A DNA stretch of 64,000 nucleotides from Saprospiraceae bacterium (GCA_020631405.1 JAHDHH010000013.1:1-64000), one strand, 5' to 3'. Numbered from the stretch's first letter, positions 17,375 to 26,941 are shown. Translations and numbers: made by a program. Notes: generated by a model from the sequence alone, not told the origin.

Positions 17375-17449
17375 ACTTCTTAGATTTTGTATTTCTGCTG
17401 CAATGATAGTCTATTTTGAGAATAGTAAAGATTCGATAAAGACAAAGAC

Positions 17450-17773
17450 CTACTCACTAACTATAGTGTATCTATATTCTGCTACAGCAAAAAACTCCGT
17501 ATGACATTCTGAATCAAAGTCGCAAAGTGGACTACCATCACAATGGTAAATGATGTGAGCAAGATCACATACACAGCAGGTTAACACATAGGTAATCTCT
17601 CCTTGATACGCATATACCTCTTGATAGATACATGTCTCCGCTTTTTCCTCATCGCTGATTTTGACAGCATCAGGAAATTGCTCCAATATACAGTCTTCAA
17701 CATCACCTCCTGTCTCTGTCTTATCACAAGCAACAAAAGAAATCACGATTAACAAAAAGGCAAAGTATCTCAT
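17450..17773 (-). CDS. Cysteine-rich lipoprotein of unknown function
   Basis: 107 residues. A lipobox in VISFVAC gives a lipid-anchored N-terminus after a short signal peptide. Nine cysteines occur in the precursor, including a CCVC cluster, which suggests disulfides or metal binding. No family recognised. A TAAATTTGT box (17780-17788, minus strand) ends 6 bases before the ATG, predicting an almost leaderless transcript. Confidence 0.65.
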   Translation of the reverse strand: MRYFAFLLIVISFVACDKTETGGDVEDCILEQFPDAVKISDEEKAETCIYQEVYAYQGEITYVLTCCVCDLAHIIYHCDGSPLCDFDSECHTEFFAVAEYRYTIVSE

Positions 17774-17779
17774 AGTGTT

Positions 17780-17788
17780 ACAAATTTA
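17780..17788 (-). promoter_or_regulatory. -7 element TAAATTTGT abutting the lipoprotein start
   Basis: Eight of nine positions match TAnnTTTGC on the minus strand. Only six bases separate it from the ATG at 17773, so the transcription start should fall at or near the start codon. Confidence 0.5.
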
Positions 17789-17861
17789 GTCTTAAGACGC
17801 AGAACTAGTAAAGAATAGTTGGGTAATATCTGCTACTTTCTTTAACAATTCACATTCTCTG

Positions 17862-17885
17862 ATTGTATTAATACAATAACTTTAC
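17862..17885 (+). promoter_or_regulatory. 16-bp palindrome and -7 box before the UbiD-like gene
   Basis: ATTGTATTAATACAAT (17862-17877) is a perfect palindrome. It runs directly into TAACTTTAC (17877-17885), a TAnnTTTaC -7 box; the ATG follows at 17889. A repressor on the palindrome would cover the promoter, but AT-rich palindromes also arise by chance. Confidence 0.45.
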
Positions 17886-17888
17886 ACT

Positions 17889-19697
17889 ATGTACACATCA
17901 CTGAGAGACTGCGTCAATGACTTAGAGAAACATGGGATGCTCTTGCGTATCAGCCAAGAAGTAGATCCCGATCTCGAAATGGCAGAAATACATAGGAGGA
18001 TCTATGATGCTAAAGGTCCGGCTATCTTATTTGAGAATGTCAAAGGCTGTCCTTTTCAAGCTGTATCCAATATCTATGGCACTGAAGAGAGGACAGACTT
18101 TGTATTTAGAAAGACTCTAGAGCCCGTCAAAAAAATCGTAGAACTTAAGGTCGATCCACTTAGGGCACTCAAGAACCCATTGCGCTACCTTGGTGCTCCG
18201 TTCACAGCGCTGACTGCTCTACCTTGGAAGACTATGCTCAAAGGCAAGTCAATGCATGGCCAAACCCAAATAGATCAACTACCCTTAGTTAAGTCTTGGC
18301 CTATGGATGGCGGTGCCTTTGTCACTCTACCACAGGTGCTTACCCTCCCGCCTAATTCTTCAAATATTATGGAGAGTAATATCGGGATGTACAGGATCCA
18401 ACTGAGTGGCAATGACTACGAACTCAATAAGGAAATAGGCCTCCACTACCAAATCCATAGAGGCATAGGAGTACACCATACAATGTATAATGAGACAGAC
18501 ACTGACTTTAAGTGCAGTGTTTTCATCGGTGGTCCACCCTCACACGCCTTCTCAGCTATCATGCCACTACCAGAAGGGATGAGTGAGTTGACCTTTGCAG
18601 GATTGCTTGGCGGGAGAAGGTTCAGATACTATCGCGATGACCAAGGTCACATTATTTCAAATGATGCTGACTTCGTGATTACTGGCACAATACAAAAGAA
18701 TAAAAAGATGCCAGAAGGTCCATTCGGAGACCACCTTGGGTATTATAGCCTGCAACATGACTTCCCTATGATGAAGGTCGACCGTGTCTATCACCGCAAG
18801 GATCCTCTTTGGCATTTTACAGTCGTAGGAAGACCACCTCAAGAAGATAGTAGTTTTGGATATCTAATTCATAAGATTGTCAAGGATCTTACACCAGGAG
18901 AGTTCCCTGGACTAGTTGCTATCAATGCTGTGGATGCGGCAGGAGTCCACCCTCTCCTACTCGCAATTGGTCAAGAACGCTATATGCCCTTCAGAGACCA
19001 GACACCTGAAGAAATTCTAACTATTGCAAATAGAATCCTTGGGTCAGGACAAACAAGCTTGGCCAAGTTTCTTTGGATTGCAGCAGAACACGAAGGCCTT
19101 GACATCTACGACTACCCAGCCTTCTTCAAGCACATGTTAGAAAGAGTGGATTGGAGCTATGACTTACATTTTCAAACCAATACTACCATGGATACACTCG
19201 ATTATTCTGGTGATGGTTGGAATGCTGGTAGTAAGGTAGTCATCGCTTGTAACCGACCTGTGCAAAGTCAATTGTCTACCAATCTGCCTAAATTGGTAGA
19301 CGTAGAAGGTGTATCAGATGTCGTATCTGTTATGGATGGAGTCATTGGCATAACATATGATGAATTTTCGACATATGAAAGTGCAATCTCAGAAATAGAT
19401 AACTTTTGCAAGGCAGGCGAAACGATTGACTTTACAGGGGTGAAGTTGATAGTACTTTGTGATGATGCCCCGTTCTTAGCAGAAGAGATTAACAACTTCC
19501 TTTGGGTCACATTTACTAGAGCTAACCCTAGCCACGACATTTATGGCATCAAGAGTTTTACTAAATTTAAGCATTGGGGTTGTACTGGACCACTTATTAT
19601 CGATGCAAGAGTCAAATCACATCATGCACCGGGGTTGGTAAGAGACCCTGATGTCAGCAAGCGAGTAGATGGCATGATGCCAAGCATATCTATCTAG
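17889..19697 (+). CDS. UbiD-family prenylated-FMN-dependent decarboxylase
   Basis: 602 residues, the long form of UbiD. Family motifs include GMYRIQLSGND (cofactor/substrate Arg) and the acidic PEGPFGDHLGYY. UbiD enzymes decarboxylate unsaturated or aromatic acids using prenylated FMN made by a UbiX partner. Since mqnE is present and menaquinone appears to be made by the futalosine route, this could be the late decarboxylase MqnL; the length is close to the UbiD of futalosine-route Helicobacter. That assignment is inference. No ubiX-like gene is in the window. Confidence 0.88.
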   Translation: MYTSLRDCVNDLEKHGMLLRISQEVDPDLEMAEIHRRIYDAKGPAILFENVKGCPFQAVSNIYGTEERTDFVFRKTLEPVKKIVELKVDPLRALKNPLRYLGAPFTALTALPWKTMLKGKSMHGQTQIDQLPLVKSWPMDGGAFVTLPQVLTLPPNSSNIMESNIGMYRIQLSGNDYELNKEIGLHYQIHRGIGVHHTMYNETDTDFKCSVFIGGPPSHAFSAIMPLPEGMSELTFAGLLGGRRFRYYRDDQGHIISNDADFVITGTIQKNKKMPEGPFGDHLGYYSLQHDFPMMKVDRVYHRKDPLWHFTVVGRPPQEDSSFGYLIHKIVKDLTPGEFPGLVAINAVDAAGVHPLLLAIGQERYMPFRDQTPEEILTIANRILGSGQTSLAKFLWIAAEHEGLDIYDYPAFFKHMLERVDWSYDLHFQTNTTMDTLDYSGDGWNAGSKVVIACNRPVQSQLSTNLPKLVDVEGVSDVVSVMDGVIGITYDEFSTYESAISEIDNFCKAGETIDFTGVKLIVLCDDAPFLAEEINNFLWVTFTRANPSHDIYGIKSFTKFKHWGCTGPLIIDARVKSHHAPGLVRDPDVSKRVDGMMPSISI

Positions 19698-19937
19698 AGG
19701 TAATTACTATTAAAATAGAAGACTACAAGACCTGTCTACGACTCAATCTATCTCAATGCCTTACATATTTTAAATATATGCTATGTTTATTTGATTGATT
19801 TTCAATATACAACAATTGAACATTATCCTTAATATCATCTGCAATTCTGAACCCTACAATATTGAAGGCTTTCTCATTATCACCAACACTCAAAATTTAT
19901 ATACCTTACATATCTAAACAAAGATCAAAACTGAGAT

Positions 19938-21527
19938 ATGGAAATGAGTAAAAGACTTGCCCTAGTATGTTTCACACTACTACTATCCTTACAATCGGCA
20001 CTAGCAAAAGGACTAGATCAACAAATAGATGAAGCCTTCAAGCCGATATCCGACTTCTTTTCAAGTTTGATATTCTTTCAAGTTGGAGGAATTCCATTCG
20101 TTCTGATGTTGCTGGTGTTTGCTGCATTGTTTTTTACAATTGCATTTGGATTCGTCAATATTAGACACTTTGGTACTGCCATTAGTGTAGTTAGAGGTAA
20201 ATATGACGAGATAGAAGGTCACCATGGTGCAGATGAAGCTGCAACTGTTGATGGAGACATCAAGGATACGATCAGAGACGAGAGTGCAGATGGGGAAGTA
20301 AGTCACTTCCAAGCCTTAGCAACTGCTGTATCAGGCACAGTGGGTAATGGTAATATTGCCGGAGTTGCCTTAGCTATTGCACTAGGTGGTCCCGGAGCAA
20401 CATTTTGGATGATCATCTGTGGTCTTCTCGGGATGTCTACCAAATTTGTAGAATGTACGCTTGGTGTTCAATATAGAGATGTAGGAGCCGACGGAACCGT
20501 CTATGGTGGCCCAATGTACTACCTCAAAAAAGGGCTGGAAGAAAGAGGGCTGAAATCAGTAGGCAAGGTGCTTGCTGTGTTATTTGCCATCTTCTGTATT
20601 GGTGGATCATTCGGTGGTGGTAATGCTGCCCAATCGAATCAAGCTACCATAGTACTCAAAGAACTATTTGGCCTAGAGAGTACAGGAGCAGGAGCTGGAA
20701 TTGGATTAGTTTTAGCAATCATTGTAGGTATCATCATCATAGGGGGAATTAAGCGTATTGCCTCTGTCACAGAGAAGGTAGTACCTTTTATGGCTGGATT
20801 ATATGTTCTCGCTTGTCTGTATATCATCATTAGCAATATTGGCTATGTAGATGATGCTTTTGGACTGATCATAGGCGAGGCATTCAGCCCAAGAGCTGGA
20901 GTTGGTGGTATGATCGGTGTCCTCCTTGTAGGATTCAAGAGAGCAGCATTCTCTAATGAGGCTGGCGCAGGTTCTGCTTCAATAGCTCACTCAGCTGTAA
21001 AAACAAACTACTCTGCTTCAGAAGGCCTAGTTGCACTTCTTGAGCCATTCATTGACACAGTAGTAATCTGTACGATGACAGCTTTAGTAATTATTATATT
21101 CAACCAAGGTGGTGCATTCGAATATGGTGGTGATGGAAGCGGATCTGTAATTATTGATGGCATGAGTGTAGAAGGAGCAGGGATTACATCTAAGGCATTT
21201 GCATCGTTCATTCCTTATTCAGGGATCTTCTTGACCATAGCTGTAGTATTATTTGCAGTATCAACCATGATATCTTGGTCATACTACGGGCTACAATCCT
21301 GGAAGTTTCTTTTTGGAAGAGGGCAGGTAGCTGATCTCGTATACAAGGTGATATTCTGCATTTTTATCATCATTGGTGCTGCAGCGAATATGAAATCAAT
21401 TTGGGATTTTTCAGATGCGATGATATTCGCAATGGTATTCCCTAACATGGTTGGACTCTTCCTACTATTCCCAAGAGTAAGGGAAGAGCTTAGTAGATAT
21501 CTAGGAGCAATAGGTAAAAAAGCATAA
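19938..21527 (+). CDS. Alanine/glycine:cation symporter (AGCS family)
   Basis: 529 residues with about 11 membrane helices. It opens with a signal-like hydrophobic segment, then GGIPFVLMLLVFAALFFTI and the family signatures GTVGNGNIAGVALAIALGGPG, GGPMYYLKKGL and FSNEAGAGSASIAHSAV (shown in part). A charged insertion of about 35 residues (near GKYDEIEGHHGADEA) follows the first helices. Imports Ala or Gly with Na+. The upstream 240 bases show no clear promoter or structure. folK starts 3 bases after its stop. Confidence 0.93.
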   Translation: MEMSKRLALVCFTLLLSLQSALAKGLDQQIDEAFKPISDFFSSLIFFQVGGIPFVLMLLVFAALFFTIAFGFVNIRHFGTAISVVRGKYDEIEGHHGADEAATVDGDIKDTIRDESADGEVSHFQALATAVSGTVGNGNIAGVALAIALGGPGATFWMIICGLLGMSTKFVECTLGVQYRDVGADGTVYGGPMYYLKKGLEERGLKSVGKVLAVLFAIFCIGGSFGGGNAAQSNQATIVLKELFGLESTGAGAGIGLVLAIIVGIIIIGGIKRIASVTEKVVPFMAGLYVLACLYIIISNIGYVDDAFGLIIGEAFSPRAGVGGMIGVLLVGFKRAAFSNEAGAGSASIAHSAVKTNYSASEGLVALLEPFIDTVVICTMTALVIIIFNQGGAFEYGGDGSGSVIIDGMSVEGAGITSKAFASFIPYSGIFLTIAVVLFAVSTMISWSYYGLQSWKFLFGRGQVADLVYKVIFCIFIIIGAAANMKSIWDFSDAMIFAMVFPNMVGLFLLFPRVREELSRYLGAIGKKA

Positions 21528-21530
21528 CCA

Positions 21531-22019
21531 TTGAAACACTATAAATGCTATCTCCAACTGGGATCCAATGTTGGAGATAGTATGAATACTCTGCATAACG
21601 CAAGAATAGCACTTTCGGAAAACGGGATTAATATCTTAGCCGAAAGTGCTATTTATCTTACAGAAGCTTGGGGTAACACTGACCAACAGTCTTTTCACAA
21701 CCAAATTGTACTCGTTAACACCCACCTCAAGCCGAAAGATTTATTACAAAGGATACTCACAATAGAAGAATCCCTCGGTAGAGTCAGGTCAAAAAAATGG
21801 GAACCAAGAGTAATTGATATTGACATCTTATTTTATAGCAGATACGTCGTACTTAGCAAGGAATTGAAGATACCTCACCCTCACATTGCTCAGAGGAGGT
21901 TCATCTTGGAAATGATGGTAGAAATGGAAAGTAATTTTGCACACCCTATTCACAGAAAAACAATGCAAGAACTCTTAGATATTTGTAAAGATACATTAAA
22001 AGTAACCCTAATATCTTAG
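21531..22019 (+). CDS. folK: 2-amino-4-hydroxy-6-hydroxymethyldihydropteridine pyrophosphokinase
   Basis: 162 residues, full length. YLQLGSNVGDS at the start and RVIDIDILFY with metal-binding Asp residues identify HPPK, which pyrophosphorylates the pterin in folate synthesis. The start codon is TTG, three bases after the symporter stop; no in-frame ATG precedes the conserved motif. It is followed 47 bases later by the deoxynucleoside kinase gene, a common pairing in this phylum as far as I know. Confidence 0.93.
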   Translation: MKHYKCYLQLGSNVGDSMNTLHNARIALSENGINILAESAIYLTEAWGNTDQQSFHNQIVLVNTHLKPKDLLQRILTIEESLGRVRSKKWEPRVIDIDILFYSRYVVLSKELKIPHPHIAQRRFILEMMVEMESNFAHPIHRKTMQELLDICKDTLKVTLIS

Positions 22020-22027
22020 CGACTACG

Positions 22028-22036
22028 TATATTTGC
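22028..22036 (+). promoter_or_regulatory. -7 promoter element TATATTTGC
   Basis: Perfect TAnnTTTGC, 30 bases before the kinase start at 22067. It gives the kinase its own transcript besides any read-through from folK. Confidence 0.7.
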
Positions 22037-22066
22037 ATTCACACCATGCTTCTACAATAATAACCC

Positions 22067-22720
22067 TTGAGTCAAACACCTTTTCCATATAAGTACATCG
22101 CAATAGAAGGCAATATTGGTGCTGGAAAAACCTCATTCTGTGAGCTGCTCAACAAAGAGACAAATAGTCGACTCATACTCGAAGAGTTTAAAGAAAATCC
22201 ATTCCTTCCCCTGTTTTATAAGGATCCAGAGCGATATGCATTTACGCTAGAGCTATTCTTCATGACAGAGCGGTACAAGCAGTTTCAAAGTGCTGTAGTG
22301 ACGGGTGATCTCTTCTCTGACTTCATGCTTTCTGATTATTTCTTTACCAAGACACTACTCTTTGCTAGGAAGAATTTGCCTGACCATGAGTACAAGCTAT
22401 TTCAAAAACTTTATGGTGCTTTAGAAACGGGAATTCCAAAGCCAGACCTACTTATCTACTTTCATAGAAATGTGGATATCTTGCTCAAAAACATTCAATC
22501 TAGAGGGAGGAGTTATGAGCTTGGCATTAAGGCAGACTACCTCCAAGGCATTCAAGAATCATACTTCGAATACCTGAGAAATATCATTTCATTTCCGGTA
22601 CTCATCATTGACTTAGGAGAGATAGACTTCGTCAAAAATAAGAGCCACTATGATGAGGTCAAGCGTCTGATGACTAAGGAGTATTTACCTGGTGTTCACA
22701 GAGTGACACTATTAGTCTAA
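22067..22720 (+). CDS. Deoxynucleoside kinase
   Basis: 217 residues. The P-loop is IEGNIGAGKTSF; LEEFKENPFLPLFY and the LSDYFFTKTLLFA segment carry the substrate-side acidic residues, and RGRSYE is the lid arginine region. Matches the dGK/dAK/dCK-type kinases of nucleoside salvage; which deoxynucleoside is used cannot be decided. The start is TTG; a nearby upstream ATG runs into a stop after four codons. Confidence 0.9.
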   Translation: MSQTPFPYKYIAIEGNIGAGKTSFCELLNKETNSRLILEEFKENPFLPLFYKDPERYAFTLELFFMTERYKQFQSAVVTGDLFSDFMLSDYFFTKTLLFARKNLPDHEYKLFQKLYGALETGIPKPDLLIYFHRNVDILLKNIQSRGRSYELGIKADYLQGIQESYFEYLRNIISFPVLIIDLGEIDFVKNKSHYDEVKRLMTKEYLPGVHRVTLLV

Positions 22721-22863
22721 GTGACCTCTTAACATGATGTATTCAACAGTTGAGGACTTCTTAAATGAAGTAAGTCCTATTAAGTATTCACCTAGGATAC
22801 TTCTCCTTGTCTTATAAACATCTCCATTTGTCGAATTATCCTTGATTAACTGAAAGTTCAGAA

Positions 22864-22872
22864 TACATTTAC
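22864..22872 (+). promoter_or_regulatory. Candidate -7 element TACATTTAC for sppA
   Basis: Eight of nine positions fit TAnnTTTGC (A for G). It lies 23 bases before the sppA ATG. The same TTTAC variant occurs before infC, the UbiD-like gene and the TonB-receptor lipoprotein gene. Confidence 0.45.
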
Positions 22873-22895
22873 AATACATAAATAAAGTTAGACTT

Positions 22896-24662
22896 ATGAA
22901 GTTTTTCAAGATTGTCACGGGATCATGTCTAGGTACATTGTTGGCCTTGGTGGCATTGGTAGGTATATTTGCAATAATCGGTTCTGTTTCGAGTAGTGGC
23001 GATAGTAAAATCAAAACTGGTTCATACCTTTCTTTAGATCTAAATAGGGTCATCCCTGAAAAAACAGACAACGTACAACAAAACTCAGGTCCAAGCCTAT
23101 CTTTCGAGAGTACAGAGGCAATTGGCCTTCATGATATTAGAAGAATACTCCAAAAAGCAAAATCTGATGATGCTATCAATGGTTTAGTCATCAAGTCATC
23201 GATGGTTGGTGACATAGGTAATGCTAAAACATCAACACTGATTAAATACCTTAAAGAATTCAAGTCAGAAGGGAAGAAGATCTATGCCTATGGAGACTAT
23301 GTGGGCCAGATGGAATACCTAGTCATGAGTACAGCTGATTCTATATTCTTAAACCCACAAGGAGCCATAGATTTTAGAGGATTCTCTAGAGTGATACCTT
23401 TCTATAAGGATATGTATGAAAAGCTTGGAATCGAGTGGAATGTATTTTATGCTGGAGATTTCAAAAGTGCCACAGAGCCCTTCCTCAGAACCAATATGAG
23501 TGAAAATGCCAAGACACAGTCAAGAGAATATCTCACTGACCTTGAATCTATCTACTACGATTCACTCATGGTCAATAGAGATATCGATAGAGCTACTTTG
23601 AAGGGGGCTCAGGATACCTATGCTATTAGATATGCTGATGATGCAGTGACTTATGGCCTTGTCGATGACTTACTGTATTGGGAAGAATTCCAAGATGTTT
23701 GTAAGACTAATGCAGGTATTGACCTTGATAAAGATGTATATATGATTGACATTAATGAGTACAATGCTAAAGCTGGAAAAAAAGGCAAGAAAAGAGGAAA
23801 GAGTAAAATAGCTGTACTATACGCCGAAGGAGTCATAGAATATGATACACAAGGTCCAGGTAATATAAGCGAGGTAGACTACCACAAAGCATTTGACGAT
23901 ATCGAAGACAAAGATGTCAAGGCAGTCGTCCTAAGAGTCAATTCTCCAGGTGGTAATGCCTACTCGTCTGAGCAAATATGGCATAGAGTAGAAAGATTGA
24001 AGGCCCAGGGTATTCCTGTTGTAGCCTCTTACGGAAATTATGCAGCTTCTGGGGGATATTACATCTCTTGCAATGCTGACACTATCGTCGCTCAACCAAA
24101 TACAATTACGGGGTCGATTGGAGTCTTTGGGATGTTCCCAGATGCCTCCAACTTACTAAATGAAAAACTAGGAATATTCTTCGATACAGTAAAGACTTCT
24201 CCATATGCAGTAGCTGTTACACCATTCTATGACCTGAGAGAAGACGAAGAAGAGATTATGAATAATAGCATTGATAGAATGTATGACTTATTCTTGACTA
24301 GAGTGTCTGACGGTAGACGAATGACAAAGGATGCAGTCCATGAAGTAGCACAGGGAAGAGTGTGGTCTGGTGTAGACGCAGTGAACAATGGACTGGTAGA
24401 CGAACTTGGCGACCTGAATGATGCAATTGCTATTGCAGCACAAATGGCTGATGTCGAAGATTATGGAGTTCTTGAGTTCCCATATATCGAATTGGACATG
24501 TTCCAAAAAATACTCAAAGAATTAGGCAAAAGCGCTAGTATTTTCCAATCAAGGACTCCAATGAGTGCCGTTGAAAAGCAAGTAATGGACCAGTACAAGA
24601 TGCTTAAGCAGGCTCTTAATTGCCAAGAACCACAGTACTTAATGCCGTTTACCTTACAATAA
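22896..24662 (+). CDS. sppA: Signal peptide peptidase SppA, 67-kDa type
   Basis: 588 residues with one N-terminal membrane helix. The double-domain form: Lys190 in GDFKSATEPF is the general base, and Ser385 in NYAASGGYYIS is the nucleophile, followed by ITGSIGVFG. SppA degrades cleaved signal peptides in the membrane. A strong terminator follows at 24696. Confidence 0.94.
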   Translation: MKFFKIVTGSCLGTLLALVALVGIFAIIGSVSSSGDSKIKTGSYLSLDLNRVIPEKTDNVQQNSGPSLSFESTEAIGLHDIRRILQKAKSDDAINGLVIKSSMVGDIGNAKTSTLIKYLKEFKSEGKKIYAYGDYVGQMEYLVMSTADSIFLNPQGAIDFRGFSRVIPFYKDMYEKLGIEWNVFYAGDFKSATEPFLRTNMSENAKTQSREYLTDLESIYYDSLMVNRDIDRATLKGAQDTYAIRYADDAVTYGLVDDLLYWEEFQDVCKTNAGIDLDKDVYMIDINEYNAKAGKKGKKRGKSKIAVLYAEGVIEYDTQGPGNISEVDYHKAFDDIEDKDVKAVVLRVNSPGGNAYSSEQIWHRVERLKAQGIPVVASYGNYAASGGYYISCNADTIVAQPNTITGSIGVFGMFPDASNLLNEKLGIFFDTVKTSPYAVAVTPFYDLREDEEEIMNNSIDRMYDLFLTRVSDGRRMTKDAVHEVAQGRVWSGVDAVNNGLVDELGDLNDAIAIAAQMADVEDYGVLEFPYIELDMFQKILKELGKSASIFQSRTPMSAVEKQVMDQYKMLKQALNCQEPQYLMPFTLQ

Positions 24663-24695
24663 AAGCAAGCAGTCTTTCATACAAATACACTTTTT

Positions 24696-24739
24696 AGAAA
24701 ACAGCATGTAGCAAACACCTACATGCTGTTTTCTTTTTC
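24696..24739 (+). terminator. sppA terminator overlapping the convergent gene
   Basis: A perfect 16-bp stem (24696-24711 with 24719-24734), 7-base loop and a T-rich tail. The 3' arm and tail are also the last codons of the convergent minus-strand gene ending at 24719, so both functions share the same bases. Confidence 0.85.
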
Positions 24740-25252
24740 TTTAGTCTGAAAAGAATACAGCGCAGTAATACCAACTGTACTCAGATTGAGCAGTAAGTCG
24801 TAATCAAAGTTTTCTTTGATACCACTCATTATTATAGATGGGGTGAACTCTATACCAAGCTTTAGATTCTCCCCTACTTGGTGGTTCAAACCAAAGAGGT
24901 AACTCAATCTAAAGTAGTTATTCGTTGGTGTATCTTCCGCAAATCGAAATGAGACGCCAAGTTCTGGACCATGAACAAAATGATCTTTTGTATTGATTGG
25001 GGTACGCAATTCGTAACCCAGTGCTCCACCAATATTTAACCCCGTCCGTTCGCTAACTCCAGAATAGTCCAAAGCTGAGGAGACATTTCTAATCCTCAAA
25101 AAGCGATTCTCTTTTAACTCCTTCTTGTAAATTGCCGAAAAATCTCTAAAATTAGAAAATCTTACCCCTAGTTCATGGCTACTCTGTCCTTGTATGTCAT
25201 AAGAGCATCCGAGTAGAATGATGGCAAGTAGGCATATTGATAGTATTCGCAT
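24719..25252 (-). CDS. Exported beta-barrel-like protein of unknown function
   Basis: About 177 residues from the ATG at 25252, which places a signal sequence at the start (MRILSICLLAIILLGCSYD). The Cys after LLG could be a lipobox. The mature part has alternating polar/hydrophobic strands (ELGVSFRFAED, FRLSYLFGLN, LKLGIEFTPS, VGITALYSFQ) typical of small outer-membrane barrels. No family named. Confidence 0.65.
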   Translation of the reverse strand: MRILSICLLAIILLGCSYDIQGQSSHELGVRFSNFRDFSAIYKKELKENRFLRIRNVSSALDYSGVSERTGLNIGGALGYELRTPINTKDHFVHGPELGVSFRFAEDTPTNNYFRLSYLFGLNHQVGENLKLGIEFTPSIIMSGIKENFDYDLLLNLSTVGITALYSFQTKEKENSM

Positions 25253-25360
25253 GTTTTGTTTTTTTTTAAATAATAACACCAGAGTAAATTCATCTTAATG
25301 ACGTCTAAAGTAGAAAAGATGGTTGGGTCTGGCGATACATTAGTTTCAAAATAATTCTAC

Positions 25361-25369
25361 TATTTTTGA
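25361..25369 (+). promoter_or_regulatory. -7 element TATTTTTGA abutting the RDD gene start
   Basis: Eight of nine positions fit the consensus. The ATG at 25374 is only 4 bases further, so the transcript is predicted to be leaderless or nearly so. Confidence 0.5.
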
Positions 25370-25373
25370 AAGG

Positions 25374-26081
25374 ATGAAATCAATCAACATTGTCACATCT
25401 CATAATATCACCATTCAATATGAGCTAGCCTCAATTGGACAACGGCTGATTTCTAGTGCTATTGATTTAGGGATATACTTGTCATATTGTATGTTGATAT
25501 GGTCAGTATTCGGTCAAATAGAGTTATTAGCTTATACATTTACTATCCTTGGCGCTTTTTATCATTACCTATTTGAGGTCTTCAATGGAGGACAGAGTTT
25601 GGGCAAAGTAGCAACTAAAATCAAAGTGGTCACACTGAGAGGTACTACCCCAACAGCATTTGACCTATTCCTAAGGTGGATATTTAGACTTGTAGATGTT
25701 ACTTTTTCTTTCGCAAGTTTGGCAATATTGACCATTTTTTCATCAGAAAGAAGCCAACGCATAGGTGACATCTTGGCGAATACTACAGTAGTCCAATTGA
25801 ATAACGGTACTAAGTTTATGTTAGAAGATATAAGAGCTAGTCTGAGTAATGACTATAGTATCGCATTCCCTCAAGTCACAAGATATACTGACAAGGAAAT
25901 GCTAGCAGTCAAAGACCTGATACAGCGCATGAAGTCTGTACCTGACAACTCTGCCTTACAGCAAATAGCTAAGCAATTAGAATCCAAAATGCTTGACCAA
26001 ATGGATATACTCAAACAAGAACTACCTACAATATCTTTCCTAGAGAAAACTCTTCAAGACTATATTGTGTTAACTAGATAA
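25374..26081 (+). CDS. RDD-family membrane protein
   Basis: 235 residues. The first half is the RDD domain: IGQRLISSAIDLGIY with the Arg/Asp pair, two or three helices, and FNGGQSLGKVATKIKV. IGDILANTTVV follows, and the last 90 residues form a polar, helical cytosolic tail. RDD proteins may be ion antiporters, but most are uncharacterised. Confidence 0.85.
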   Translation: MKSINIVTSHNITIQYELASIGQRLISSAIDLGIYLSYCMLIWSVFGQIELLAYTFTILGAFYHYLFEVFNGGQSLGKVATKIKVVTLRGTTPTAFDLFLRWIFRLVDVTFSFASLAILTIFSSERSQRIGDILANTTVVQLNNGTKFMLEDIRASLSNDYSIAFPQVTRYTDKEMLAVKDLIQRMKSVPDNSALQQIAKQLESKMLDQMDILKQELPTISFLEKTLQDYIVLTR

Positions 26082-26099
26082 CAACACTTAAACACCTCT

Positions 26100-26576
26100 A
26101 TGTTTCAATCAATTTGGGCAAAGATCATCTTATGTTCTATAGTAATAGTCATACTAGGGACTCTATCTGGCTTAAGTACAGTTTCACAAATACCGACATG
26201 GTATGCAGAACTCAATAAACCATCATGGAATCCTCCCTCTTGGATATTTGGACCAATGTGGACAACCCTGTATATCTTAATGGGTGTTGCCCTTGCACGA
26301 ATTTGGCACCTGACTAGCAGTCAGGCCAGGAGTACAGCCTTGATTCTATTTGGAATCCAGCTACTACTTAATCTAATCTGGAGTCCTATCTTTTTTGGCA
26401 TGCACAAACTAGGGCTGGCCCTCATTGTTATTTTGATTTTAGTAATATGCATTATATTGACAATTAGGTCTTTTGTCTCATTAGACAAAGTATCAGGGTG
26501 GCTACTCGTACCCTACTTACTCTGGGTGTCATTTGCTAGTTTTCTGAACTATACCATCTACCAACTCAACTTATAA
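26100..26576 (+). CDS. tspO: TspO/MBR-family protein
   Basis: 158 residues with five hydrophobic helices. [18 protein letters not shown] is the signature of the family, with several conserved Trp. TspO binds porphyrins and acts in tetrapyrrole or stress responses. It lies 18 bases after the RDD gene and 2 bases before msrB; grouping with msrB suggests an oxidative or light stress unit, which is inference. Confidence 0.9.
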   Translation: MFQSIWAKIILCSIVIVILGTLSGLSTVSQIPTWYAELNKPSWNPPSWIFGPMWTTLYILMGVALARIWHLTSSQARSTALILFGIQLLLNLIWSPIFFGMHKLGLALIVILILVICIILTIRSFVSLDKVSGWLLVPYLLWVSFASFLNYTIYQLNL

Positions 26577-26578
26577 TT

Positions 26579-26941
26579 ATGAAACTCAATCCACTCACTC
26601 CTGAAGAAGCCTATGTCATTCAACAGAAAGGTACAGAAAGGCCTTTTACTGGCGAATATGACAAACACTATGAGGCCGGTACATATATCTGTAGACAGTG
26701 TGATAGTCCTCTCTACACATCTAGTGACAAGTTTGACAGCGGATGTGGATGGCCAGCCTTTGATAGTGAAATACCAGGAGCTGCAAAAAGAGTCCCTGAC
26801 GCTGATGGCCGAAGAGTTGAGATAGTCTGTAATAGTTGTGACGGACACTTAGGGCATGTTTTCGTGGGTGAGAGACTGACTGAAAAGAATACTAGACACT
26901 GTGTCAATTCAATCTCACTCAAATTTGTTGCGAAGAGCTAA
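26579..26941 (+). CDS. msrB: Peptide methionine-R-sulfoxide reductase
   Basis: 120 residues. Catalytic Cys108 in RHCVNSISL; zinc ligands Cys38/Cys41 (CRQC) and Cys84/Cys87 (CNSC); GCGWPAF and GHLGHVF complete the MsrB signature. It repairs R-methionine sulfoxide. No signal peptide, so cytosolic. The 3' end overlaps the convergent gene by 4 bases. Confidence 0.95.
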   Translation: MKLNPLTPEEAYVIQQKGTERPFTGEYDKHYEAGTYICRQCDSPLYTSSDKFDSGCGWPAFDSEIPGAAKRVPDADGRRVEIVCNSCDGHLGHVFVGERLTEKNTRHCVNSISLKFVAKS

